Shown here one piece after another: positions 49,187-56,757 of a stretch of DNA of 64,000 bases. The first letter of the stretch is position 1, and each line of letters opens with the position of its first letter. The DNA is taken from NCBI RefSeq assembly GCF_018334155.1, contig NZ_JAGXTP010000001.1:1426001-1490000 (forward strand), given 5' to 3'. The translations under genes were made by a program, and so were the position numbers. The stretch is from Devosia litorisediminis. GTDB lineage: Bacteria; Pseudomonadota; Alphaproteobacteria; Rhizobiales; Devosiaceae. The notes under the pieces were generated by a model that saw only the letters and a program-made list of their open reading frames with translations, was not told the origin of the DNA and made no database searches.

Positions 49187-49786
49187 ATGACCCGCACTCT
49201 CGTCATCGATAATTACGACAGCTTTACCTACAATCTCGTCCATTTTCTGGGCGAACTGGGCGCCGATGTTTCGGTGGTCCGTAACGACAAGATTACCCTT
49301 GAAGACATCGCCGCACAGGCGCCCGACGCCATTGTGCTGTCGCCAGGCCCCTGCACGCCCAATGAGGCCGGCATCTGTCTGGCCGTGATCGAGCGCTTCC
49401 AGGCCGAAATTCCGATGCTGGGTGTCTGTCTGGGGCATCAAGCCATTGGACAGGCCATGGGTGGAGAGGTGATCCGCGCGCCGCATCTGGTGCATGGCAA
49501 GACCTCAAAAATCAATCATACCGGCAAGGGCCTGTTCCGCGGGCTCAATGCGGGGTTTGAGGCTACGCGCTATCACTCGCTGACGGTGCGGCCGGAAACC
49601 CTGCCCGATGTGCTCGAGGTCACCGCGACCACCGAGGATGGCCTGATCATGGGCATGCAACACAAGACGTTGCCCGTTCATGGGGTGCAGTTCCATCCGG
49701 AGAGCATTGCCTCGGAAAATGGTCATGCCTTGCTGCAGAACTTCCTGAACATCGCCCGCGACTTCAACCAGAAGAGGGCCGCGTGA
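49187..49786 (+). CDS. trpG: Anthranilate synthase component II (glutamine amidotransferase)
   Basis: A 199-residue class I glutamine amidotransferase giving ammonia to TrpE. It starts [23 protein letters not shown]. The nucleophile Cys lies in [12 protein letters not shown] and the His-Glu pair in [12 protein letters not shown]. It may also serve para-aminobenzoate synthesis. It is 100 nt after trpE and its stop overlaps trpD (TGATG). Confidence 0.96.
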   Translation: MTRTLVIDNYDSFTYNLVHFLGELGADVSVVRNDKITLEDIAAQAPDAIVLSPGPCTPNEAGICLAVIERFQAEIPMLGVCLGHQAIGQAMGGEVIRAPHLVHGKTSKINHTGKGLFRGLNAGFEATRYHSLTVRPETLPDVLEVTATTEDGLIMGMQHKTLPVHGVQFHPESIASENGHALLQNFLNIARDFNQKRAA

Positions 49787-50805
49787 TGGATATCAAGACC
49801 GCACTGAGCCAGATTGCCGAGCGCAAAAACCTGACGGGCGAAGAGATGCGCGATGTGATGCGCGTGATCATGGCTGGCGAGGCCACACCAAGCCAGATCG
49901 GCGCCTTTTTGATGGGCATGCGGATCAAGGGCGAGACCGTTGGCGAAATCGCCGCGGCGGTGTCGATCCTGCGCGAGCAGATGGTGCCCGTCGAGGCGCC
50001 CGCCGATGCCATCGACATTGTCGGCACGGGCGGCGACGGCATGGGCACGCTGAACATTTCGACCGCCGCTGCCATCGTGGTGGCTGCAGCCGGTGTGCCA
50101 GTGGCCAAGCATGGCAATCGCGCGCTGTCGTCCAAATCGGGTTCGTCGCAGGCGCTCGAAGCGCTGGGCGTTAAACTTGACCTGGAGCCCTCTGGCATTT
50201 CGCGCTGCATCAACCAGGCCGGCATCGGCTTCATGTTCGCGCCCAGTCACCATCCGGCGATGCGCCATGTGGGGCCATCGCGCGCCGAAATGGGCGTGCG
50301 CACCATGTTCAACCTGCTCGGTCCGCAGTCCAACCCGGCCGGTGTGCGCCGTTACATGCTGGGCGTTTACGCGCGCGAATGGGTCGAGCCTGTCGCCGCG
50401 GCGCTATTGGCCAACCGCGCCATCAAGGCCTGGGTGGTGCATGGCAGCGACGGGCTGGACGAGATCACGGTGACGGGCCCCAGCTTTGTCGCCCAGATTG
50501 CCAATGGCGATCTGCGCAGCTTTGAAGTGAGCCCGGAACAGGCCGGCCTGAAACAGCACGATCCCAAGGATCTGCTGGGTGGCGATCCCGAATACAATGC
50601 CCAGGCCATCCACGCCCTGTTTGACGGGCAGAGCGGCGCCTATCGCGATATCGTGCTGCTCAATGCCGGCGCGGCGCTGATTGTGGCCGACAAGGTGGCC
50701 GATCTGCGCGAAGGCGCAGCGGCGGCGGCCGAGCTGATTGACAGCGGCAAGGCCAAGGACACACTGACCCGCCTGGTGGCGGTATCGAATGGACGCGATG
50801 CATGA
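49786..50805 (+). CDS. trpD: Anthranilate phosphoribosyltransferase
   Basis: Transfers phosphoribose from PRPP to anthranilate. The 339-residue protein shows the helical N-terminal domain ([18 protein letters not shown]), the PRPP loop [28 protein letters not shown], and the anthranilate site [22 protein letters not shown] 49786 overlaps the trpG stop; the GTG just before it at 49783 would add one residue. It overlaps trpC by ATGA. Confidence 0.97.
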   Translation: MDIKTALSQIAERKNLTGEEMRDVMRVIMAGEATPSQIGAFLMGMRIKGETVGEIAAAVSILREQMVPVEAPADAIDIVGTGGDGMGTLNISTAAAIVVAAAGVPVAKHGNRALSSKSGSSQALEALGVKLDLEPSGISRCINQAGIGFMFAPSHHPAMRHVGPSRAEMGVRTMFNLLGPQSNPAGVRRYMLGVYAREWVEPVAAALLANRAIKAWVVHGSDGLDEITVTGPSFVAQIANGDLRSFEVSPEQAGLKQHDPKDLLGGDPEYNAQAIHALFDGQSGAYRDIVLLNAGAALIVADKVADLREGAAAAAELIDSGKAKDTLTRLVAVSNGRDA

Positions 50806-51614
50806 CCGATATTCTCAAACAGATCGAAGCCTATAAGCGCGAGGAAATCGCCGCTGCCAAATCCATGCGGCCCTGGGCCGAAGTGGTGGCGCAGGCACAT
50901 GATCAGGCGCCGACGCGCGGCTTTATCAAGGCGATCAAGGCCAAGCGGGCCAAGGATGAATATGCGCTGATCGCCGAAGTGAAGAAGGCCAGTCCGTCAA
51001 AGGGCCTGATCCGGGAGAACTTCAACCCGACCGAAATCGCCCTGGCTTATGAAGCAGCCGGCGCCGCGTGCCTGTCCGTGCTGACTGACCGGCCCAGCTT
51101 TCAGGGCTCGCCGCGCTTTCTCAAGGAAGCCCGCGCGGCGGTCAAACTGCCCGTGCTGCGCAAGGATTTTCTGTTCGAGACCTATCAGGTGGCGGAGGCG
51201 CGCGCCTGGGGCGCGGACTGCATTCTGATCATTCTGGCCGCCGTGGGCGATGACGTGGCTCGCTACCTGCTCGATGCCGCCGAAGAGTGGAAGATGGATG
51301 CGCTGGTGGAAGTACATGACCAGCTTGAGCTTGATCGGGCCGTGGCGCTGGGCGCCGAGTTCATCGGCATCAACAATCGCAATCTGCGCACCTTCGAGAC
51401 GACGCTGGAAACTTCGGTTAATCTGGCCGTTGGCGTGCCCAAGGGGACGCTACTGGTCAGCGAAAGCGGCATCGTCAATCACGAACACCTGCTCAAGCTC
51501 GACCATGAAGCCGGTATCGGCAGCTTTCTGGTTGGCGAGAGCCTGATGCGCCAGGACGATGTGACCGCGGCAACCAGAGCGCTATTGCATGGCGCCGCGC
51601 AGGCTGCGCCCTGA
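50802..51614 (+). CDS. trpC: Indole-3-glycerol phosphate synthase
   Basis: A 270-residue TIM barrel closing the indole ring. Catalytic features are [12 protein letters not shown] (Lys and phosphate-binding Ser), [12 protein letters not shown] with the catalytic Lys, [11 protein letters not shown], and VSESGIVNH. It is monofunctional: no TrpF domain. It overlaps trpD upstream and moaC downstream, so tryptophan and molybdopterin genes are translationally linked, as in other rhizobia. Confidence 0.97.
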   Translation: MTDILKQIEAYKREEIAAAKSMRPWAEVVAQAHDQAPTRGFIKAIKAKRAKDEYALIAEVKKASPSKGLIRENFNPTEIALAYEAAGAACLSVLTDRPSFQGSPRFLKEARAAVKLPVLRKDFLFETYQVAEARAWGADCILIILAAVGDDVARYLLDAAEEWKMDALVEVHDQLELDRAVALGAEFIGINNRNLRTFETTLETSVNLAVGVPKGTLLVSESGIVNHEHLLKLDHEAGIGSFLVGESLMRQDDVTAATRALLHGAAQAAP

Positions 51615-52090
51615 TGGCCGACGGGCTCACCCATCTCAATGCCCGGGGCGAAGCCCATATTGTCGATATTGCCGGCAAGCCCGCAACACGGCGGCGCGCC
51701 GTGGCACAGGCCCGTATTGTCGGGCAGCCGCAGACGATTGCCACCATTATGGGCGGCAGCCTCAAAAAGGGTGATGCGCTGGCGGTAGCGCGGATTGCCG
51801 GTATCATGGCGGCCAAAAAGACCGCTGAGCTGATCCCGTTGTGCCACCCCATCCCGCTGACCAAGGTCAGCGTGGAGATTGCCGAACATGGCGAAGATGC
51901 CATCCTGATTGTGGCGACGGCTGAAACTACCGGCCAGACCGGGGTCGAGATGGAAGCATTGGTGGCTGCCTCCACGGCGGCGCTGACATTGTATGACATG
52001 GCCAAGGCGATTGATCGCGCCATGGTGGTGACCGATATCTGCCTGATGGAAAAATCGGGCGGCAAGTCCGGGGATTTCGTGCGCGCATGA
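51614..52090 (+). CDS. moaC: Cyclic pyranopterin monophosphate synthase
   Basis: With MoaA makes cyclic pyranopterin monophosphate from GTP, the first stage of molybdenum cofactor synthesis. The 158-residue protein has the KTAELIPLCHPIPLT motif near 70-85, GQTGVEMEALVAASTAALTLYDM, and LMEKSGGKSGDF at the C-terminus. It starts on the last base of trpC (TGATG) and overlaps moeA by ATGA. Confidence 0.97.
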   Translation: MADGLTHLNARGEAHIVDIAGKPATRRRAVAQARIVGQPQTIATIMGGSLKKGDALAVARIAGIMAAKKTAELIPLCHPIPLTKVSVEIAEHGEDAILIVATAETTGQTGVEMEALVAASTAALTLYDMAKAIDRAMVVTDICLMEKSGGKSGDFVRA

Positions 52091-53289
52091 GCCTGCTCCC
52101 CGTTGAAGAGGCCATTGCGGCCATTCTCAAGCGCGTGCCGACGCCGGTCGGCGAAACCGTGTCGCTGGATGCGGCGGCGGGTCGGGTCTTGCTCGAACCG
52201 GTCAAGGCCCGCCATGACCAGCCGCCCTTCAATGCCAGCGCCATGGATGGCTATGCCGTCGGGGCCGCTGACATCATGGAAGGTCACAGCCTCAAGGTCG
52301 TGGGGACCTCCCAGGCCGGGGCCAGTTATGCCGGACGTCTGGGCTCGCAAGAAGCGGTCAGGATTTTTACCGGTGCGCCGGTGCCCGAAGGGGCCGATGC
52401 CGTCATCATGCAGGAACAGGCCCTGCTCGACGGCGATCAGGTGTCGTTCAGCATCGAGCCCTTGCCGGGGCGCAATATCCGGGCCCTGGGCAATGACTTC
52501 ACCACAGGCCAGACGCTGATCGAGGCTGGCGTCCGACTGACCCCGATGCAGATTGCCGTGGCCGCGGCAGCCAATACCCCGACGCTGACCGTGGCGCGAC
52601 GGCCGCGTATTGCGCTGCTGGCGACGGGTGATGAACTCGCCCTGCCCGGCGCGGCGCTGGGGCCTGACCAGATCATTGCTTCCAACAGCTTCGGGCTGGC
52701 GCCCATGCTGGCCCCCTATGCCCATACCATGACCGATCACGGCATTGCCCGCGATGACCGGGAAGCCCTGCGCGACAAGCTCAGCGCCATTCTGGCCGAT
52801 GCACCGGACGTGCTGATCACGACCGGCGGCGCCAGCGTTGGCGACCACGATATCGTGCAGGAAATTCTCGTTGAACTGGGCGTGACGCTGGATTTCTGGC
52901 GCATCAATATGCGCCCGGGCAAGCCGCTGATGTTCGGCACGATCGGCAAGACGCTGGTATTCGGCCTGCCGGGCAATCCGGTTTCGGCGATGGTCACGGC
53001 GATTGTTTTCATCAAACCGGCGCTGCGACACTGGCTGGGCCTGACGCCGCAGACGCCCTGGCACCTGCCACTGGCTGCCGCGACCCCAGCCAATACGGCG
53101 CGGCGGCATTTCATGCGGGCACAGTTGCAGCAGACTCCCAATGGTCCGGTGGCGCTGCCAATTTCCCAGACCGATAGTGGGCACACTTCATCCATGGCGC
53201 TGGCTGACCTGTTGATTGTGCAGCCCGAACAGGCCCCTGGACAGGCGGCGGGCACGCTGGTCGAAACCATTGTGGTCGACGCCTTCTAG
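52087..53289 (+). CDS. moeA: Molybdopterin molybdenumtransferase
   Basis: Inserts molybdate into adenylylated molybdopterin. The 400-residue protein has the MoeA N-terminal domain (RHDQPPFNASAMDGYAV, TGAPVPEGADAVIMQE), the molybdopterin-binding domain with TGDEL, DVLITTGGASVGDHD and MRPGKPLMFG, GLPGNPVSA, and the C-terminal beta domain. Complete. moaA, moaB and mogA are not in the window. Confidence 0.96.
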   Translation: MSLLPVEEAIAAILKRVPTPVGETVSLDAAAGRVLLEPVKARHDQPPFNASAMDGYAVGAADIMEGHSLKVVGTSQAGASYAGRLGSQEAVRIFTGAPVPEGADAVIMQEQALLDGDQVSFSIEPLPGRNIRALGNDFTTGQTLIEAGVRLTPMQIAVAAAANTPTLTVARRPRIALLATGDELALPGAALGPDQIIASNSFGLAPMLAPYAHTMTDHGIARDDREALRDKLSAILADAPDVLITTGGASVGDHDIVQEILVELGVTLDFWRINMRPGKPLMFGTIGKTLVFGLPGNPVSAMVTAIVFIKPALRHWLGLTPQTPWHLPLAAATPANTARRHFMRAQLQQTPNGPVALPISQTDSGHTSSMALADLLIVQPEQAPGQAAGTLVETIVVDAF

Positions 53290-53329
53290 GTTTCGGGCCG
53301 CCCCAGTTGCAGGAAAATCGTCGAGCATA

Positions 53330-53358
53330 TTGCAGAACATAACTGGAACACATATAGT
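53330..53358 (+). promoter_or_regulatory. lexA promoter
   Basis: TTGCAG (53330-53335) and TATAGT (53353-53358) are separated by 17 nt. The first LexA box lies in the spacer and the second starts directly after the -10. Transcription would start near 53365. Confidence 0.65.
53335..53349. promoter_or_regulatory. LexA box 1
   Basis: GAAC-N7-GAAC, the alphaproteobacterial SOS-box form, lies between the -35 and -10 of lexA. Binding there would block RNA polymerase. Confidence 0.75.
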
Positions 53359-53359
53359 C

Positions 53360-53374
53360 GTTCTGTCTATGTTC
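53360..53374. promoter_or_regulatory. LexA box 2
   Basis: GTTC-N7-GTTC, the same motif in the opposite orientation, starts one base after the lexA -10. Starts of boxes 1 and 2 are 25 nt apart. Confidence 0.75.
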
Positions 53375-53396
53375 CGATTCTCACCCCGAGGGGCCT

Positions 53397-54110
53397 ATGC
53401 TGACGCGCAAACAACACGAGCTGTTGATGTTCATCCATGAACGGATGAAGGAAAGCGGCATTCCGCCTTCGTTCGACGAGATGAAGGATGCCCTCGATCT
53501 GGCGTCCAAGTCGGGCATTCACCGGCTGATCACCGCGCTGGAAGAGCGCGGTTTCATCCGCCGCCTGCCCAATCGGGCCCGGGCGCTGGAAGTCGTTAAG
53601 CTGCCGGATTCGATGAACCCGTCGCTTGGCGGCCGTAAGGCCCGCTTTGAACCATCGGTGATCGAAGGCAATCTTGGCAAGGTGGCGAGCCCGCCATCGC
53701 GTGTCGCCGCCGATGATGATGGCGTGCGCTCGATTTCGATCCCGGTGATGGGTCGAATTGCAGCGGGTACGCCGATCGAGGCCATTCAGAGCCATTCCCA
53801 CACCATTATGGTGCCGCCCGAAATGCTGGGCAGCGGCGAGCATTACGCACTGGAAGTGCGCGGTGACTCGATGATCGATGCCGGCATTTTTGATGGCGAC
53901 ACGGTATTGATCAAAAAGCAGGATGCAGCCAGCACCGGCGAGATCATCGTGGCGCTGGTGGATGATGAGGAAGCGACGCTCAAGCGCTTGCGCCGCAAGG
54001 GCAATACGGTGGCACTTGAAGCCGCCAACCCGGCTTATGAGACCCGCATTTTTCCGCCTGACCGGGTCAAGGTTCAGGGCCGGCTTGTCGGGTTGCTGCG
54101 TAAATATTGA
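53397..54110 (+). CDS. lexA: SOS repressor LexA
   Basis: A 237-residue self-cleaving repressor. The winged helix ([28 protein letters not shown]) covers the first 65 residues. The cleavage site is Ala133-Gly134 (GRIAAGTP). The catalytic dyad is Ser158 (GDSMIDAG) and Lys196 (ATLKRLRR). The hinge is longer than in E. coli, as usual in alphaproteobacteria. Two LexA boxes at its own promoter show autoregulation. Its stop overlaps the next gene (TGATG). Confidence 0.97.
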   Translation: MLTRKQHELLMFIHERMKESGIPPSFDEMKDALDLASKSGIHRLITALEERGFIRRLPNRARALEVVKLPDSMNPSLGGRKARFEPSVIEGNLGKVASPPSRVAADDDGVRSISIPVMGRIAAGTPIEAIQSHSHTIMVPPEMLGSGEHYALEVRGDSMIDAGIFDGDTVLIKKQDAASTGEIIVALVDDEEATLKRLRRKGNTVALEAANPAYETRIFPPDRVKVQGRLVGLLRKY

Positions 54111-54484
54111 TGGGGGCGGCGACGCCCGAAGCGTTGATCGCGGCCTATGGCGAGGCGATCAACACGCATCGCTTCGCGGTCGTCGCGCCCTTGATCGCCC
54201 AGGATGCCAGTTTCTGGTTCAATGATGGATCTCATCTTGGCATTGCAGCGATACGCGATGCCTTTGAAGCCACATGGGCACGGCTGGTTGACGAGCGCTA
54301 CTGGCTGGAAGACCTGATCTGGATCGTAAAAGGTCAGGATATCGCGGCCTGTCGCTATCTGTTTTGCTACACGGCGGTTGTGAACGGAGATGTTCAATCT
54401 GGCGCCGGTCGCGGCACCTGCATTGTCGAGCGGCGCTTGCATGGCTGGGTCATCGTTCACGAGCATCTGAGCGCCTTGGCCTAG
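54110..54484 (+). CDS. SnoaL/NTF2-like protein coupled to lexA
   Basis: A 124-residue nuclear-transport-factor-2-fold protein, close to the SnoaL/DUF4440 group. Features are ALIAAYGEAINTHRFAVVAPLIAQDASFWFNDG, a central helix, and a closing GTCIVERRLHGWVIVHEHLS. Members bind small ligands or act as isomerases; the role here is unknown. ATG 54110 overlaps the lexA stop, so it is probably co-expressed with lexA and under SOS control. Confidence 0.75.
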   Translation: MGAATPEALIAAYGEAINTHRFAVVAPLIAQDASFWFNDGSHLGIAAIRDAFEATWARLVDERYWLEDLIWIVKGQDIAACRYLFCYTAVVNGDVQSGAGRGTCIVERRLHGWVIVHEHLSALA

Positions 54485-54539
54485 CGGCGCGCGGTGCGTG
54501 ACTTCGGGAGTGACGGGCGATCAATGCCGGTATTGGCGT

Positions 54540-55043
54540 TCAGGCCGGACCGGTGGTCTTGATCCGCAATGTGGTGACCCACTTGTCAGGATCAGGTTCC
54601 TGCTCCGGGTCGGTCTCGTAGATTTCCAGACGACAGGCAAAGTGATGACCGTCGGACTGGGTTGCGCTATCCCATTCAATGCCCCGCTCCTTGGCCCAGC
54701 CGATCAGCATGGCTGTGGCATCATAGAGATCGTCATAGGGGCCGGTATGGGTGGTCCAGACGTAATGCCCCGCCGGTAGTTGCGAGAATTTTACGGTGTC
54801 GTCACCCGCTGCCGCGCGGTCCACCGGGACCCCTGCTTCCACTTCAAGCGTTCTGGCCATATCGATGCGGTTGTATTTGTAGAATGGCGCGCCGGTCGGC
54901 GTGATGCCATTGGCGGAGAGCCAGGAAAATAGCGCCGGAAAGCCCTCATTTGCGGGCTGCGCCATTTCGGCCATTGATACGGTAAAGCTGATATAGGCGT
55001 AGGTCTGGACCGGCAGGTCCTGGAAACGTGGAACAGTCAGCAT
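54540..55043 (-). CDS. GyrI-like/effector-binding domain protein
   Basis: A 167-residue stand-alone GyrI-like small-molecule-binding domain (SOUL/BmrR C-domain fold). The repeat pattern is visible as QTYAYISFTVSMAEMAQ and FSQLPAGHYVWTTHTGPYDDLYDATAMLIGWAKERGIEW. There is no DNA-binding domain. ATG 55043 with GGAGGAG upstream is preferred over an in-frame ATG at 55067. Ligand unknown. Confidence 0.8.
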   Translation of the reverse strand: MLTVPRFQDLPVQTYAYISFTVSMAEMAQPANEGFPALFSWLSANGITPTGAPFYKYNRIDMARTLEVEAGVPVDRAAAGDDTVKFSQLPAGHYVWTTHTGPYDDLYDATAMLIGWAKERGIEWDSATQSDGHHFACRLEIYETDPEQEPDPDKWVTTLRIKTTGPA

Positions 55044-55150
55044 AAGGCGCTCCTCCCGCAATATCATGCAGTCGCGCAGTTCTGCCCGCCTGCATCAATG
55101 CTGGTGACATTAGAATGGCGCGCGTCAGCGGGCCAGTACCATTGAGAGAA

Positions 55151-55582
55151 TCAGTCGCGCGCGTCGGGCGGCGGTACGTCGGTGCTGGTGCGGCACTCGA
55201 TCAGCCACACATCATAGACTGCGTGATCGACGGCGTTGAGCGCCGGGCTGTCGGCGAACATCCAGCCGGTAAAGATGCGCTTGGATGTGCCGGTCAGGCT
55301 GCGCTGATCGACTTCGAGAAAGGCCGATGTCCGCTGGGTCTCGGTGGCAGCGCGATTGTAGCAGGCGCGCGGGGTGATCTCGAGCGCGCCGAACAGCACG
55401 GTTTCATCGATATAGACGTCGAAGCGGGTGATGCGGCCGGTGATCTTGTCGAGCCCGGCAAAGGTCGCCACCGGATTGGCAATGGGCTGGGCCGATACGG
55501 GCGCTGCAACGCCAAAGACGCCCAGCGCCGCGAGCGGCGCCAGGGTCATCATCATGCGGGCAAGAGTTTTGAGGTGGCGCAA
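55151..55582 (-). CDS. DUF2155 domain exported protein
   Basis: A DUF2155 protein of about 143 residues. A signal peptide is evident (MMMTLAPLAALGVFGVAAPVSA-Q). The mature part has the family core TGRITRFDVYIDETVLFGALEITPRACYNR and RIFTGWMFADSPALNAVDHAVYDVWLIEC with two conserved cysteines. TTG 55582 is preferred, with AAGGA seven bases upstream and a basic n-region; ATG 55555 is the alternative. It lies 10 nt after the NDUFA12 homologue, a conserved pair in alphaproteobacteria. Function is unknown. Confidence 0.85.
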   Translation of the reverse strand: MRHLKTLARMMMTLAPLAALGVFGVAAPVSAQPIANPVATFAGLDKITGRITRFDVYIDETVLFGALEITPRACYNRAATETQRTSAFLEVDQRSLTGTSKRIFTGWMFADSPALNAVDHAVYDVWLIECRTSTDVPPPDARD

Positions 55583-55592
55583 GGCGCCGTCC

Positions 55593-55991
55593 TTATTCTG
55601 GCGACCAGGCGTCGTAGTCACCGGTCACGCGGGGGCGTTCGCCCTTGTTGAGCAGGCTGCCATCGGGACGATAGGCGGCTGCCGTGCCGGTCAGGTTCTG
55701 CTGATGGGGCAGCTCCCAGCTCTTGGCGACATAGTTGGCCTTGGTTGGCACGATGTCGGTGCGATAGTGCATCCAGCCGTGCCAGCCCTGACCAATGGTC
55801 GAGGCGTCAGCGGGGCCGGCATAGGTCACATAACGCCGATCAGCCTTACGATCCTGGAAATAGCGATTGCCGAATTCGTCGCTGCCGACATAGTCGCCGA
55901 AGCGCCAGATCCACAGACGGGTGCCCCAGGTCTGACCACCCCACCAGGAGAAGATTTCGCTCAGGAACTGCTTGATACCGGATTTAGCCAA
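55593..55991 (-). CDS. NADH:ubiquinone oxidoreductase subunit NDUFA12 homologue
   Basis: A 132-residue homologue of the mitochondrial complex I accessory subunit NDUFA12 (B17.2), found in alphaproteobacteria. The diagnostic parts are LWIWRFGDYVGSDEFGNRYFQ, ADRRYVTYAG and GWHGWMHYRTDIVPT. It associates with complex I at the membrane side of the peripheral arm. The nuo genes are elsewhere. Confidence 0.93.
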   Translation of the reverse strand: MAKSGIKQFLSEIFSWWGGQTWGTRLWIWRFGDYVGSDEFGNRYFQDRKADRRYVTYAGPADASTIGQGWHGWMHYRTDIVPTKANYVAKSWELPHQQNLTGTAAAYRPDGSLLNKGERPRVTGDYDAWSPE

Positions 55992-56165
55992 TTGTCGATT
56001 CCGCCGTCGATAGCTGCGAGTGCGCCGGGTGTAACATGCGTGGTCAGATCAGCCTAGTGTTTGGCGGGTTTTTCGCGCGCTGTTTTCGCGCCCCGCTCAC
56101 CCTTCTATAGGAGGGGCATCGGGGCCAGCTTTGCAGTGAGCGCCACCCTGCCCTGCACACAGCAT

Positions 56166-56210
56166 CTGGTAGTGGGTCACAGGCAGATCACCACAAGCAC
56201 TGGTAGTGGG
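56166..56210. repeat. Direct repeat CTGGTAGTGGG
   Basis: Two exact 11-nt copies, 56166-56176 and 56200-56210, start 34 nt apart, about three helical turns. Unassigned; possible regulator site. Confidence 0.4.
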
Positions 56211-56462
56211 CGCATTGTGGATTTCGCGTAATTTTTCTGCGCTTGACAGCTTTGTGACGGTTTGATTCGACGGCGTTGGTGGCATGGTTAGCCCATTGTA
56301 AACACGCGCCTGGCGGTGAATTTAGCCGTGGAATCTCGGCACTTTAGCGGGGCTTGTTCGGCTCACATATGCGCCGTTCACGTGACGCTCCAGCCTGCAT
56401 AAAAGGGGGCGGCCAAGTCCGCGTTTTCCTTGCAGTTTGTCCCCACTATCCACATAATGAGC

Positions 56463-56478
56463 CTACTAGTGGTTGTCT
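56463..56478. promoter_or_regulatory. NrdR-type box 1 upstream of nrdJ
   Basis: CTACTAGTGGTTGTCT agrees with about 10 of 16 positions of the NrdR consensus (acaCwAtATaTwgtgt) and with 10 of 16 of box 2. Its start is exactly 31 nt before that of box 2, the spacing typical of paired NrdR sites. Confidence 0.5.
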
Positions 56479-56493
56479 GAACCACCCCTCCAA

Positions 56494-56509
56494 CCACTAG
56501 ACCTTGTGA
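56494..56509. promoter_or_regulatory. NrdR-type box 2 upstream of nrdJ
   Basis: CCACTAGACCTTGTGA has the CACTA...TTGTG frame of NrdR boxes, 11 of 16 consensus positions. The two boxes also create a 10-bp inverted repeat (CTAGTGGTTG/CAACCACTAG, 56466-56500). Confidence 0.55.
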
Positions 56510-56757
56510 TTTCTTGCGTTGACGCATCGTTTGAATCGGCAGATGTTTTGGACAGGCCGACAACACACCATGTCGTCGGCTCAAGACCCCTGCTCAAAGC
56601 ACTGGCATCAGACCGGCGCCATACAGGGGCACAGGCAAGTTTTTCGAGCCCGGCCACGGGCTCGGTTGGTGACGCGTCAAAACAGATTTGGGTGAGAAGC
56701 CGGGTTTTTCGGCTCGCGGGCATTTGTGTGCCCGTTACATTGGGGACTAAGACGACT

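Larger units (their letters stand above)
55992..56757. other. 766-nt region upstream of nrdJ
   Basis: No protein gene is supported. The contents are a direct repeat CTGGTAGTGGG (56166-56176 and 56200-56210), three GANTC sites (56264, 56331, 56533), a DnaA-like CTATCCACA near 56448, an NrdR-type box pair (56463-56509), and a structured leader with hairpins at 56645-56664, 56698-56714 and 56717-56734. Small minus-strand frames around 56097-56285 have no recognisable product. Confidence 0.5.

Noticed and set aside
56097..56285. Minus-strand small open frame of 62 codons upstream of nrdJ
   Set aside because: No ribosome site, no recognisable family, unusual composition compared with neighbours; it overlaps a direct repeat. 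Too weak to call a gene.
56560..56640. Possible cobalamin riboswitch before nrdJ (GCACTGG followed by CAGACCGGC resembles a B12 box)
   Set aside because: Only about 11 of 17 B12-box positions agree. The upstream core elements and the spacing between GCCACTG and the B12 box are missing. A B12-repressed switch before a B12-using enzyme would also be odd.
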